Below, one piece after another: positions 7,688-22,344 of a stretch of DNA of 64,000 nt (positions within the stretch are counted from its first letter, which is position 1; each line of letters starts with the position of its first letter). Below the pieces are notes generated by a model, which saw nothing but the letters and a program-made list of their open reading frames with translations, was not told the DNA's origin and made no database searches. Source of the stretch: Candidatus Accumulibacter affinis (GTDB lineage: Bacteria; Pseudomonadota; Gammaproteobacteria; Burkholderiales; Rhodocyclaceae); contig JADJOT010000006.1 of the NCBI GenBank assembly GCA_016713625.1, positions 62,001 through 126,000 of the forward strand, written 5' to 3'. The position numbers and the translations under genes are program-made.

Positions 7688-10584
7688 TTATGGGACTTTC
7701 AGAACGCCGCTCACAGCTGACTGCAGCGACTCGACAAGACTGGCGAGATCGTGGTCCCAGCTCCGGTCGCTGATCTCGTGCGCGTTGCGCAGCGTCAACA
7801 GCCGTAGCGAGGCGGGCAAATCAGCCGCCCTGGGCATCGTCGCATTGCCGACCAGCAGCGGCACGACGCGCAGCCCAGGGCGTTGCAGACTCTCTTCAAT
7901 CTCCCGCCGCACCCAGTCGTCGGGGTCGTCGAGCCGGCGCCGGCCCTGGTCGTCGCGCACCTCCAGCCAGCGCGGACCGATCAGCACGATCGCCACGGCA
8001 CAGCTTTCGAGCACACGGCGCAGCGCATCAACGAAATCCTCGCCGCTTCCGGTCGACGCGATGTCCTGAAAAACCTCGGCATCCGGGAACTCGCGCTGCA
8101 AGTCTGCCGCCAGCCGGCCAGCCCAGCCGGCTGCGTCTTCGCGGCGGTAACTGATGAAGACGCGGGAAGTCGGCGTTGGTGCATCCTTGACTTCCTGCAC
8201 CACCGTGCGCGCGGCGGCCACAGGCCCCGCTGGCAGTAGCGCAGCAAGCCCATCGCCAGCGACCAGGCGCTGCGCCAGTTCGCCGAGGCCTCGCTCGTCC
8301 AGGGCCGACGCTGGGGGCAGGCGCAACATCCCGGTGTAGGCGTCAGCAGCGTAGAGCCTGGGCAGATCGGGTGAGGCATTGGCCGGCAGGAGCGAGATCA
8401 CCGAGTCGGCGTCGCTCTCCAAACCACGTGCGGTCGAGGCGCCTTCGAGCGGTCCTGCCGACGCTTCGATAACCACCAGGTCGATCTGCAGGGCGCTCAC
8501 CGACGCCACGTAGCTCGCCACCAGCCCGATCAGGCGGACGAACAGACTGGCGCGCGGCGCTTCCCCGAGCGCAGCGGCGAAGCGGGCGGCGAGGCCGATC
8601 ACCGTCTCCAGGGTGCGGGCATCCATCTGCAGCAGGACGCTGCCGGACGGGCGAACGTCAAGTGGCGAAGCGATGACCTGCCTGCCGGCGGGGTCGATCG
8701 TGCCGTCGAGCGCGAGGGCCAGGCGCTGCCCAAGCAGCGCGTCCGCCGCATGGTAGAGGACCAGTATCCGCCGCTGCCGGAGCGCTGCCGGCGTGTTTCG
8801 CTGAGCAAAGGCTGCCAGCCAGTCGGCGCAGAGTGAAGGCTGGGAGAGATCGACGCAGTGACGCAGGACCCCTGCGTTGGTGGCAGGAACGGCGTCAGCG
8901 CGTTGGCAAAGCAGCTCGCTGCCCGCGGGTAGCGCCTTGAAGAACGCCGCATCCCAGGCCGGCTGCGCACTGCCGATGATCACCAGCGTGCGCGCATTGG
9001 CCGACAACTCGGCGAAGGCCGCCCGCCAGGCTTCGCCAGCCCCATACAGCTCGCCGAACGGCAGACCGTTCCAGGCCTGCTCGGCTGGCAGGCGCAGGCG
9101 CCGCCAGCTGGCCGCCTGCGACAGCCGGTCAACGAAGAGCGCCGGCAGCAGACCCGCCTGCTGCGCGAGACGCAAATGCTTGCCACGCACCATGAGTGCT
9201 ACCGGCGGCGGCGCGACCAGGGTGACCGGGCCAACCGACCACGCACGAGCGGTCAGCAAGGCGCAGTCGAGGCTGGCCGCTGGCGGGCGATTTTCCGGCA
9301 GAAAGATCCACAGCGGTATGGCCGATCGTTTGGGTACCCGACCGAGCAGCAGGCGGATTGCGGTGTGGGTGAGCGTCGCCAGGACGACCGGAACGACGTA
9401 GCTCAACAGTTCGACCGGGAAAGAAACTTCGCGGGCTGCGAAGGCCCAGCGCGTTCCGGCCAGCCAGGCGGCGGCGATCGCCGCGACCGGTTCGACCAGC
9501 GCAAAGCGGCCAGTTGCCACCAGCAGCGCCAGTGCCGCGAACCAGCCGGCCTCGGCGGCGGCGTTCGCCGCCAGCCTGCCGGAGAGCTGCAGTCGCGCCA
9601 GCAGTCCAGGCAGGAGGGCAAAGATGGCCGCCATCAGCAGGCCGGTCAGGGCGCCGATGAGGTAAGCGATTTCGCTCGTCAGGCCCTCGAGCGGCGTATT
9701 GAAAACGACCGGCCAGACGACGTCGCCGGCGGCTGGCAGCGTCGCGACTCCGGCGGCGACGCCAGCGATCACACCGCCCAAGCGGAGCAGGCCGCTGCGC
9801 CAGGCGAGCAGCCGACCGGCGCGCCGGAACGAGCTGCGCGTCTCGATCCGGCTCATCCACCAGGCGCCGAGCCAGACCACCGTGGCTAGCAGCAGGACGC
9901 CCGCCAGCGGACCGCTGCCCTGGCCGCGGAGATCGAGCCACGACGTGATGCCGATGCCCACGCATTCGGCGCCGAGGCTCACCAGCAGCAGGCCGCCGAG
10001 AGCCGAGGCCAGGGTGCCGACAAGGGAGGTACGCCCGCGCAGAAAACCGGGGAGGAGGATCAGGACGAAGCTGCCGAACAACAGCACCAGCCAGACCTCG
10101 CTGGCGGCGAGGAGCCAGGCCAGGTAGGCTGGCAGGGTCGTCGCCAGCAGCAGGCTGGACGACAGCCCGGTGGTCAGTGCCAGGATGGCGACCGCGGCGA
10201 GCGTTTTGTCGGGCCAGCCCAGCCACCTGGGCAGCGCCATCACGGCGGCGCCGCCACCGAGCAGCAAGCCGATGCGCGCATCCCGGATACTCGCGCCGGC
10301 CAGGTCGAATCCCGCCAGCGCGACCGTCAGGGTAGTCAACATCGCCGCGAGAGCAAGCATGCGCGCCGGTAGTGGCGAGTGCGCGAGTCGCCGGGCGATG
10401 GCGGCAAGGCCGGGCGTCATCCGCGCCGTCCAGCGCAGCATGCCGCGCCAACCGCCCACCAGCGCCAGCGGCGCGGCGAGCACCAGCCCGGCAAGGACGG
10501 CGGTCAGGCGTCGCGTGGGCGCCCCGGACCCCGCTGCCGGCGCGTCCGGCGAGAGCTGCTCGCGGCTGGGCTCGACCGGCGCGC

Positions 10585-10588
<4 letters not shown>
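7688..10588 (-). CDS. Multi-pass membrane protein with C-terminal TIR domain
   Basis: 966 residues. The first 430 or so hold roughly ten hydrophobic segments, so the protein is anchored in the inner membrane. A soluble region of unknown family (about 430-800) follows, then a TIR domain from RVFISYRRED (809) to about 960. The TIR has the W-x-x-x-E arrangement around WVRREIEESL (Trp892, Glu896), where catalytic TIRs keep the glutamate used for NAD+ cleavage. The start overlaps the WD40 gene stop (ATGA), so translation is coupled. TIR domains act as NAD+-consuming effectors or as assembly modules. The membrane anchor plus effector suggests a terminal effector of the cluster, but activity is inferred. 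Confidence 0.8.
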
Positions 10589-15771
<5,183 letters not shown>

Positions 15772-16947
15772 TCAGGCGGCAAGCGGCCGCAGCTCGATCT
15801 GCCGCAGCCGCCGGAAGGCGTCGAGGAGAACCCTGACGTCGTCGCCATGCTTGACCACCGCACTGAGCGTGCGGTCGAGCAGCGCCTTGTTGCCTTCGAG
15901 ATCGAGCGCCGGACTGGCACCGAGGCGCTGCAGGACGCGCGCCCAGTCGAGCAGCTCGGAGGTGCCGGGGGTGTACGCCGTGTGCGCCGCCGGATCGTCC
16001 CGGAAAGCCACGAAAAATGACAGCAGCGCTTCATAGAAGGGTGCGAGCTGCGGCGCACCGGCCGCTTGCGCTGGCGGACCCGCCGCTCCGGAATCAGGCG
16101 GCATCAGGCCGGCGACGCGGGCGCGCAGGATCTCGCGCAACTTGTTCTGGGTCGGGTCCGGGATGTGGTAGAACACGCAGCGCCGCAGGAAGGGTTCGGG
16201 CAGATCGCGTTCGGAGTTGCTGGTAATGACGACGATCGGACGCAGGTGGAGATCGTCCGGCGCGGCAACCAGCCGGTTGCGCAGGTCGCGGATGCGGAAT
16301 TCCATTCGCTCGATGCCGTTGAGCAGATCGTTGGGCACGTCGCGCGCCGCCTTGTCGATCTCGTCGATCAGGACTACGCTGCGCCGTGCCCGGGCGACGG
16401 CTGCAGCGTCAGCCCCAGCCGGCGACGATACGATGGCGGAATCGGCGGTGGTCGGCAAGGCAAAGGTGGCCGCATCGGATCGCCGGTCCCATTCGAGCAG
16501 GTCACCGTAGGCGGCCGGGTTGGCGTAGAGGATGGCCTTGCCGATCGGCCCGAAGGTGAGGAAGTACTCTGCGGGCAGCGGCTGACGTTTCTGCGCTGGC
16601 GCGAGCTGGGCATCGGCCATCTGGCCGACCAGATCGAAGCGATAGAAGAGCTCCTGTGCTTCGGTCAGCGACTGTGCCTCGAAGCGCAGGACCGGCCCGA
16701 TCCCGAGTTCCCAGGCAATCCTCTCGGCCAGTTCGCTCTTGCCGGTTCCCGGCCTGCCGGTGAGCAACAGCGGCTTGGCCAGGATCAGCGCCGTATTGAC
16801 CGCTTCGACCAGCCCGGGGTCGGCCTGATAGCCCGCCGGGTGAGCGGGCGCCTGCTCGTCGGCCACCGGGTGACCCTTCGAATTGACCCACGGCGGCGGG
16901 GTCCGGCCGAGTGCCGATGAATCACCAAAACCCGTGAAACTGTCCAT
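15772..16947 (-). CDS. MoxR-family AAA+ ATPase (operon A)
   Basis: 391 residues. Walker A (GRPGTGKSEL), Walker B (VVLIDEIDKA) and the arginine-containing sensor stretch (ITSNSERDLPEPFLRRC) are clear; the C-terminal lid follows. An insertion of about 60 residues lies between the pore-loop region and Walker B. MoxR ATPases usually remodel or activate partner proteins carrying vWA or CoxE modules, and here the next gene, with no spacing, encodes a protein with a CoxE-like N-terminus. The TIR genes on both sides place it in a conflict-type system. The ATPase family call is firm; the substrate is inferred. Confidence 0.9.
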   Translation of the reverse strand: MDSFTGFGDSSALGRTPPPWVNSKGHPVADEQAPAHPAGYQADPGLVEAVNTALILAKPLLLTGRPGTGKSELAERIAWELGIGPVLRFEAQSLTEAQELFYRFDLVGQMADAQLAPAQKRQPLPAEYFLTFGPIGKAILYANPAAYGDLLEWDRRSDAATFALPTTADSAIVSSPAGADAAAVARARRSVVLIDEIDKAARDVPNDLLNGIERMEFRIRDLRNRLVAAPDDLHLRPIVVITSNSERDLPEPFLRRCVFYHIPDPTQNKLREILRARVAGLMPPDSGAAGPPAQAAGAPQLAPFYEALLSFFVAFRDDPAAHTAYTPGTSELLDWARVLQRLGASPALDLEGNKALLDRTLSAVVKHGDDVRVLLDAFRRLRQIELRPLAA

Positions 16948-16980
16948 CGCTTGCTTTCCGATCAGAATGAAGGAAACCGA

Positions 16981-17616
16981 TCAATCATTGGAGCGATCCG
17001 GTTTCGGGGTGAGGTTCCCTTGGTCGCCGGTACTCTGCGCACCTGTTTTCCAATATTCGCGAAGCTTCCTGACAGCAGCGTGGATAGCGGTGTCCAGGCT
17101 CTCATCATCCTTACGCTCAAACTTGCCGGGCGGAATGGGATGCAGGATCTGCCAAGGGAAGTCTTTCATCCTGGTCTCGCCGAGGCTCACGTCCTCGATG
17201 TCGACCATTTGTGCTGCGCCGAGCCAGAAAGCGGCTGCATCTTCCTGTTCCTTCGTGGGAGCAATAAACTCAAAACAACTTCTGATCAGCGGCGCGTCTA
17301 CGATGCTGTCCGTGAAAATCACCACGAAGTCGCTGACCTTGTCGAGATCGTCCCGGGTATACGCGGGACCACTCGGACCTCCCGCCACCGAGGGCTTGGT
17401 ATTGAAGTTTTGTAGCTCAACCCGGCGGTTGTGGAGGTCGTAAGGATAAAGCTGAAGCTTTGCCCGAAGGCGGTCTACGATCGGAACGGCAGCCGGGTCA
17501 TTAGCCCAGATCGCGCTGATGGTTCGACTCGACGGGTCGACGCCGCCTCCCTGCCCGACAACACCGCTCGCCGCTGGCTGCGCGGCCAGGCGTTCCCTGC
17601 AGCTGTTTTTTCCCAT
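16981..17616 (-). CDS. Unknown protein of operon A, 211 aa
   Basis: Starts at ATG 17616, 8 nt after the TIR gene stop, and ends 33 nt before the MoxR start, so it is part of the same transcript. The sequence is soluble, with segments such as TISAIWANDPAAVPIVDRLR, LDKVSDFVVIFTDSIVDAP and DAAAFWLGAAQMVDIED. I recognise no family. The alternating hydrophobic strands suggest a small alpha/beta fold. Its conserved position between the TIR effector and the MoxR ATPase makes it a candidate adaptor or regulator. Confidence 0.65.
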   Translation of the reverse strand: MGKNSCRERLAAQPAASGVVGQGGGVDPSSRTISAIWANDPAAVPIVDRLRAKLQLYPYDLHNRRVELQNFNTKPSVAGGPSGPAYTRDDLDKVSDFVVIFTDSIVDAPLIRSCFEFIAPTKEQEDAAAFWLGAAQMVDIEDVSLGETRMKDFPWQILHPIPPGKFERKDDESLDTAIHAAVRKLREYWKTGAQSTGDQGNLTPKPDRSND

Positions 17617-17624
17617 GGTCGGAT

Positions 17625-18194
17625 TCAGTCCTTGCCGGGGAGCGTTTCCTTGAGCCGCATGACGAGCTGGTAAATGGCGTCGCCGAGCAACGGGTCCTGC
17701 TCCGACGGCAGCCGCACCAGCTGGGCGTAGTCGTTAAACGGGCCCAGAAACTGCAGGTCGCCGACCGTTTCCAGCTTCGGGGCAACTTTCGACAATTCCT
17801 TGTTCATGAAGGCGACGTTGGCATCGGCGGCATCCTGGTCGAAAGCCAGCAACTCCGGCGCGATCTTCTGGACCTGCACGAAGAGCAGCCGCATCGCCTC
17901 GCTGCCACCGTGTCGATAGCGATCGACGGCGTAGGCGAGTTCCTTGTGGCATTCGTCGGACAGCCAGTAGCCATTGGTCAGCATGGCGACGAAATGGGTG
18001 GTCTGCGCGAGCGCAGCCATGACTTCGGCAGACCACTCGCTGCCGGCCTTGAGCTTGTCCTTGTCCATGAAAACCCCGGCCAGGCCGAAGCCCTTCTGAT
18101 ACATCCGGAGCTGCTGATAGAACTGCTCGGTGACGCCGGTCGTGTTCGGCTCATGCTTGTAAGACATGAACACGTAGGGTGCTGTGCTTGCCAT
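17625..18194 (-). CDS. TIR-domain protein (operon A, first gene)
   Basis: 189 residues from ATG 18194 (MASTAPYVFMSYKHE), chosen because a GGAGG ribosome site lies 9 nt upstream; an in-frame ATG at 18227 lacks one. The TIR signature is the N-terminal strand YVFMSYKHE, the box FMDKDKLKAGSEWSAEV at about 42-58, and a W-x-x-x-E at Trp77/Glu81 (YWLSDECHKEL), matching the catalytic position of NADase TIRs. The domain nearly fills the protein. As the promoter-proximal gene it may be a soluble effector or signal producer. Confidence 0.8.
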   Translation of the reverse strand: MASTAPYVFMSYKHEPNTTGVTEQFYQQLRMYQKGFGLAGVFMDKDKLKAGSEWSAEVMAALAQTTHFVAMLTNGYWLSDECHKELAYAVDRYRHGGSEAMRLLFVQVQKIAPELLAFDQDAADANVAFMNKELSKVAPKLETVGDLQFLGPFNDYAQLVRLPSEQDPLLGDAIYQLVMRLKETLPGKD

Positions 18195-18228
18195 TCTGCA
18201 ATGCCTCCGTGGAAAACGCCTGGTCACC

Positions 18229-18660
18229 CCAGGGGTGAATCAGCCTGAACTGACTTGCAAACCACACCTCCGGCAGTATGCCGCGATGGTCTGGCTTCCC
18301 GCTTCCGTCCTGGCGCCCAGAGATTTCGGACGCACCACACGGGTACTCGATCGAGCAAGCGCCTGGCCTTGCCGGGCAGTGACCGCTGGCGAGCGGGAAA
18401 AGACCAGACAAGGCGGACTTTGGCACAAAGACTGCCCCCGTTCAAGGTCAAGGCGAAGGAAGCGCTTATCCACCCCGCCACGCGCCAGCAATTCGGGCAA
18501 GCGGTCGAAGAAGTTCATGGCGACGCCTTGCGCGCGATGAATGCTGGTCGCGGCAAGGAACTGGCAAGCCCCGCGGCGCGTCTGCGGCAAGGCCCGCCAG
18601 GCTCTCTTGATATGCACTTTGGTGACGGTGCGGGCGCTGAGCGTGCGCACCACGAATTAC
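18229..18660. other. Upstream region of operon A, no supported gene
   Basis: The operon A promoter should lie here. Several open frames exist on both strands but none shows family features or a good ribosome site. I could not pick -10/-35 elements with confidence. Confidence 0.35.
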
Positions 18661-18728
18661 CGTGAAAGTTGCGCTACCGACTCACGAATCTCCTCTCGCC
18701 CGCTTGCGGGAGAGCGCTCGGGGGTGAG
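18661..18728. repeat. Dispersed intergenic repeat, divergent copy
   Basis: Shares gtgaaagt..gc...cgactcacgaa.ctcctctcgcccgctt.gggagag with the copies at 24566, 45184 and 59577. Two hairpins are encoded: one around the gcgac/gtcgc core and one around ctctc...gagag. This copy is the most diverged and the shortest. Confidence 0.75.
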
Positions 18729-18732
18729 CAAC

Positions 18733-19143
18733 CTACCAGACTGTCTTCAGCGCCCGGACAGCGTGCAACTTCCCATCCGCCGTCACCAGACCACAGTCGT
18801 AATGGATGGCGGTTGCGGCGATGATCCGGTCGGCTGGATCCCCGTGCATTTCTTCGCCGAAACTTCCAGCCAATTGCGCCATCGCCGCGGATACCGGCTC
18901 GAAGCGGAGTTCCGGAAACTGGCAGGCGTCTGCCAGCCATTGCTCGACGGGATGGGTGAACTGCAGCCGACCGCGCCGGACCGCCGTGACGATTTCAAGG
19001 ACGCTGATCGCCGAAACGACGACCTGGCGTGCCGCGACCGCTTTGGCGATCGTCTGTCTTGCCACCAGCGAAAGGTTCGGCGCACCCGTCAGCCACCAGA
19101 TGAGGGCATGGGTGTCGAGAACGATCAACGATTCATCGCCCAC
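18733..19143 (-). CDS. PIN-domain toxin (VapC-like)
   Basis: 136 residues with the PIN acidic residues in LDTHALIWW, SVLEIVTAV and DPADRIIAATA. PIN toxins are ribonucleases that cut tRNA, rRNA or mRNA when their antitoxin is lost. The gene overlaps the upstream antitoxin by 19 nt at the assigned ATG 19143; a TTG at 19131 (LIVLDTHAL) is an alternative start. It pairs with the Phd-like protein to form a type II module. Confidence 0.88.
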   Translation of the reverse strand: MGDESLIVLDTHALIWWLTGAPNLSLVARQTIAKAVAARQVVVSAISVLEIVTAVRRGRLQFTHPVEQWLADACQFPELRFEPVSAAMAQLAGSFGEEMHGDPADRIIAATAIHYDCGLVTADGKLHAVRALKTVW

Positions 19144-19364
19144 TCGCCGACCGCCATGGCCGGCTCAAACGGCACGTCGTAGCGAAGCAGGCTGTCGCGC
19201 AGGCGCGCGCGCGCGGCCACGCTTTCGTCCGCGGCAACAACGGGCGGTGAGATTTCAGCAATCACGCGGCCGCGCAAAGTGACGCTCAGCGTTTCTCCAC
19301 GCGCCACCATCGCCAGATACTCTGGCAGGCACTGGCGTAACGCAGTGACATTGACTTGTACCAT
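19125..19364 (-). CDS. Phd/YefM-type antitoxin
   Basis: 79 residues from ATG 19364 (MVQVNVTALRQCLPEYLAMV), preferred over an upstream in-frame ATG because it begins with the typical Phd strand. The pattern of an N-terminal DNA-binding fold (ARGETLSVTLRGRVIAEISP) and an acidic/arginine tail (ESVAARARLRDSLLRYDVPF) that would wrap the toxin fits the family. It overlaps the PIN toxin gene, so the two are co-translated. It probably represses its own promoter just upstream. Confidence 0.82.
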   Translation of the reverse strand: MVQVNVTALRQCLPEYLAMVARGETLSVTLRGRVIAEISPPVVAADESVAARARLRDSLLRYDVPFEPAMAVGEWAMNR

Positions 19365-19492
19365 GGCAGCTTCCCTTATGTACGTTTGGAAGGTACAGTT
19401 GCCGTCACCCTCTGTCAATCCTGTTCTCGTAGAATCCGCAGTAAAGCTTCATCCGGACAAGCGAAGCCCCCCAAGGCCAGGCAGGCGCCGTC

Positions 19493-20827
19493 TCAGAAAT
19501 AGCGCCACCAGACGTAGACGTTGCAGATCGCGACGTGAATCAGCATCAGGGGAAAGGCGATCCTGGTGTAGGTCATGAAGCGGAAGGGAATGCCGTTGCG
19601 CTCGGCGATGCCGGCCACGGTCAGATTGGCGCTGGCCCCGATCAGCGTGCCGTTGCCGCCAAGACAGGCGCCGAGCGAAAGACACCACCAGAGCGGCATC
19701 AATGCCTCCGAACCGCCAAAAGCCGGTGCCATCGACTTGATCAGAGGAATCATCGTGGCCACGAACGGGATATTGTCTACGATGGCCGAAAGCACCGCCG
19801 ATGACCACAGGACGCTGAATCCGGTGACCGTGAAATCGCCGCCCGTCGCGGCGAGAAGCTTGTCGGCGAGAAGGCGCAGCAGACCCGCGTGTTCAACACC
19901 AGCGATAACGATGAACAGCCCGACGAAGAAAAAGATGGTGATCCACTCGATCTCGTTATACACCTTGACGACGCTCTCCGACTGGTGCTCGGCCGACTTG
20001 CCAAGGTTGTCGAGCATCAGCAGCAGCGCGGCGCCGGCCATGCCGATGGTACCCGATTCCAGTCCCAGCGGCCGCGCCATGACGAAGGCAACCATCACCA
20101 GGGCAAGCACCAGCGCGGCCAGTTTCAGCAGTCGCCGGTCGGTGATCGCCTCGCTTTCGTCGAATTCCATGACCCGTGCGCGCAACTCGGCCGTTGACGC
20201 CATACGGCGTCCCCAGATGAGGTGAATCGAAAGTACGTGCACAATGAGGATCACGACGATCACCGGCGCAAGATTGATCAGGAAGTCGTTGAACGACAAA
20301 CCCACCTGGCCGCCGATCAGGATGTTCGGCGGATCACCGACCAAGGTTGCCGTACCGCCGATATTCGACGCCAGGATCTGCGAGAACAGGAAGGGATACG
20401 GATTCACCCGCAGCGCCTCGGTGATGACGAGCGTCACCGGAACGACGAGGAGCACCGTCGTGACATTGTCGAGCAGTGCTGAAACCACCGCGGTGACCAC
20501 CGCCAGCATGGCGAGGATGCCCGCCGGATTGGCCTTCACCAGCTTCGCCGACCAGATTGCCAGATACTCGAATACTCCGGACTTGCGGGTAATCGAGACA
20601 ATCACCATCATCCCGACGAGCAGACCGATGGTATTGAAGTCGATGCCGGCGACCGCCTGCTCCTGGGTCAGGAGGCCGAACATGATCATCAGCATCGCCC
20701 CAAGCAGCGCGATGATCGAGCGATTCAGCCGCTCGCTGATGATCACACCGTAGGTTACGATCATCACCACGGTTGCCAGCCAGAGCGGATTGAGGCCAAA
20801 AATGACTCCGGAACCTGCTGCGTGCAT
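19493..20827 (-). CDS. ArsB/NhaD-superfamily ion transporter
   Basis: 444 residues with about eleven membrane segments in two similar halves. Each half carries a re-entrant motif: SALLDNVTTVLLVVPVT followed by NIGGTATLVGDPPNIL, and SAIVDNIPFVATMIPL followed by GGNGTLIGASANLTVAGI. These are typical of the ion transporter superfamily that includes NhaD Na+/H+ antiporters, ArsB and SLC13-type permeases. The start overlaps the CBS protein stop by 1 nt (TAATG), implying joint regulation. Substrate uncertain; a Na+/H+ or organic-anion role is likely. Confidence 0.82.
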   Translation of the reverse strand: MHAAGSGVIFGLNPLWLATVVMIVTYGVIISERLNRSIIALLGAMLMIMFGLLTQEQAVAGIDFNTIGLLVGMMVIVSITRKSGVFEYLAIWSAKLVKANPAGILAMLAVVTAVVSALLDNVTTVLLVVPVTLVITEALRVNPYPFLFSQILASNIGGTATLVGDPPNILIGGQVGLSFNDFLINLAPVIVVILIVHVLSIHLIWGRRMASTAELRARVMEFDESEAITDRRLLKLAALVLALVMVAFVMARPLGLESGTIGMAGAALLLMLDNLGKSAEHQSESVVKVYNEIEWITIFFFVGLFIVIAGVEHAGLLRLLADKLLAATGGDFTVTGFSVLWSSAVLSAIVDNIPFVATMIPLIKSMAPAFGGSEALMPLWWCLSLGACLGGNGTLIGASANLTVAGIAERNGIPFRFMTYTRIAFPLMLIHVAICNVYVWWRYF

Positions 20828-21312
20828 TATTTGACCCTCCCGATGCGGGCGAGAACATCCCAGACAGAAACGATGCCGAGTAGTTTCCCATGCTCGACGA
20901 CGGGCAGAACATTGCGCTGCCGGTAGAGGAAAAGCACTGCGTTCATCAGCGGCGTGTCCGGATCGAGAACCGGCACCTCGGTGTCGAGATAGCCGCGCAC
21001 GGGATCGCCGGCGACGGCATCCAGCCGCTGCTGCAGGTCGGCCAGCGTATCCTGGATGAAACCGACCTGCAGGAGGTGGCTCAGGGGATGCTGTTCGTCT
21101 TGGTGCGAGATGACTCGCGGCATGGCCAGCGCAATCAGCCGGCTGCGCGCCAGCATGCCGACGTAATGGTCGTCGCCCTCGACGACCGGCAATGCGGGCA
21201 GCCGCTTCTCGACCATGGTCTGCAGGGCAGACAACAGCGAATCAGTCGGCTTCAGGACGGCTGCTGGAGCCGACATGATCGACCGACACAGGGCATCAGG
21301 ATGGTGGTGCAT
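20827..21312 (-). CDS. CBS-domain pair protein
   Basis: 161 residues with two CBS modules: about 10-65 (SIMSAPAAVLKPTDSLLSAL, RLPALPVVEGD) and about 100-157 (EVPVLDPDTPLMNAVLFL, RNVLPVVEHGKLLGIVSVWD). CBS pairs bind adenine nucleotides and gate transporters or enzymes. It is the first gene of a two-gene unit with the transporter, overlapping by 1 nt, so it is likely the energy- or ion-sensing regulator of that transporter. Confidence 0.85.
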   Translation of the reverse strand: MHHHPDALCRSIMSAPAAVLKPTDSLLSALQTMVEKRLPALPVVEGDDHYVGMLARSRLIALAMPRVISHQDEQHPLSHLLQVGFIQDTLADLQQRLDAVAGDPVRGYLDTEVPVLDPDTPLMNAVLFLYRQRNVLPVVEHGKLLGIVSVWDVLARIGRVK

Positions 21313-21766
21313 GAATTCCCCTTGGCTGGTGACGATGGCCGTGAAATCTCTCCGGACGGCTCGGGAGTGACGAGAGAATCAGCGGCAGCGGCCGGAGTAT
21401 GCCGATCCCTGGGAGCCATTGTCAATTCCCGATTTACCGGCAGCATTTCCCGATGTCATAACCTGATTGATCGGTTGGCACGGCCCGGAGCGCTGAGAAC
21501 GGAGCGCCTTTGCACTTTTGTCAGATGTTGAAGAGATTCTGATGATCTGGCCATGGAAGCACATTCAAGATGACTTCGACATGCGTCGTGCCCGGCGGCA
21601 TCAGCCGGCCCGGTTCTCCGTCGGGCTTCCGCAAAAATGGCACCGGGAACCCACCAGAGCGCTCCGCGAACCCCGTCCGGGGCTCGATCGCAGCAACGTG
21701 CAGCCGGCCCTGCGGGCACCGGCGCAGCGCGGCTGCCGCACAGCGCTCGCGTGCGCTGCCGCGGCG
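21313..21766. other. Intergenic region, no gene seen
   Basis: About 450 bp between the CBS operon and the Usp gene. No frame on either strand shows family features. Promoters for the CBS-transporter pair should be in the left part. Confidence 0.4.
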
Positions 21767-22192
21767 CTACTTGATCAGCGTCACCGGCAGGTCACTGATC
21801 TCGAGGACGCGACTGCTCACCGAACCAAGCAGGACGCCGGAGATCGCGCCGAGGCCACGACTGCCCATGACGATCCCGTCGCACCCCTGTTCCCTGGCGA
21901 CTCTGACGATGGTCTCGGCGGCGGGGCCAATCTCCACCAGCGGGGTAACGAGAACGCCGGCGGCATGCAGCACGTCACGCTCCGCCCGCAGGGTGTCACC
22001 GCCCCGGCATTCCTCCATCGCCTCGACCTCCTCCTTCCTGAGCACGCGGCGAACGCTCCAGTCGTCTATCTCGGGCTGGACATTGAGCAGAACGGCTTCG
22101 ATCAGCGGACAGGTGGCGGCCAGGGCGACGACGTGCCGCACGGCACGATGGGCAGCGGCTGAGCCGTCGACTGGGACAAGAACTTTGCGCAT
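21767..22192 (-). CDS. Universal stress protein (UspA family)
   Basis: 141 residues, the standard single-domain length. The N-terminal strand KVLVPVDGSAAAHRAV and the C-terminal ATP-binding motif GSRGLGAISGVLLGSVSSRVL are clear, so it belongs to the ATP-binding branch. Usp proteins help cells survive energy stress. It lies between two ion-transporter genes transcribed in opposite directions. Confidence 0.9.
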   Translation of the reverse strand: MRKVLVPVDGSAAAHRAVRHVVALAATCPLIEAVLLNVQPEIDDWSVRRVLRKEEVEAMEECRGGDTLRAERDVLHAAGVLVTPLVEIGPAAETIVRVAREQGCDGIVMGSRGLGAISGVLLGSVSSRVLEISDLPVTLIK

Positions 22193-22344
22193 GGTGATAA
22201 CTCCTCCGGCGGAAGGGGATTGACGATACCAGTGCGCCGCTGCGACGCATCGCCGCGCGGACAGCAGGCAAACCGAAAATGCTTGACTACCCCTCGCGCA
22301 GACGACAAGCTTAGCACAATGGCCTTACCGGCCCGCCGAGGAAC

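Noticed and set aside
18240..18653. 137-aa minus-strand frame upstream of operon A
   Set aside because: No motif, no ribosome site, composition typical of a chance frame.
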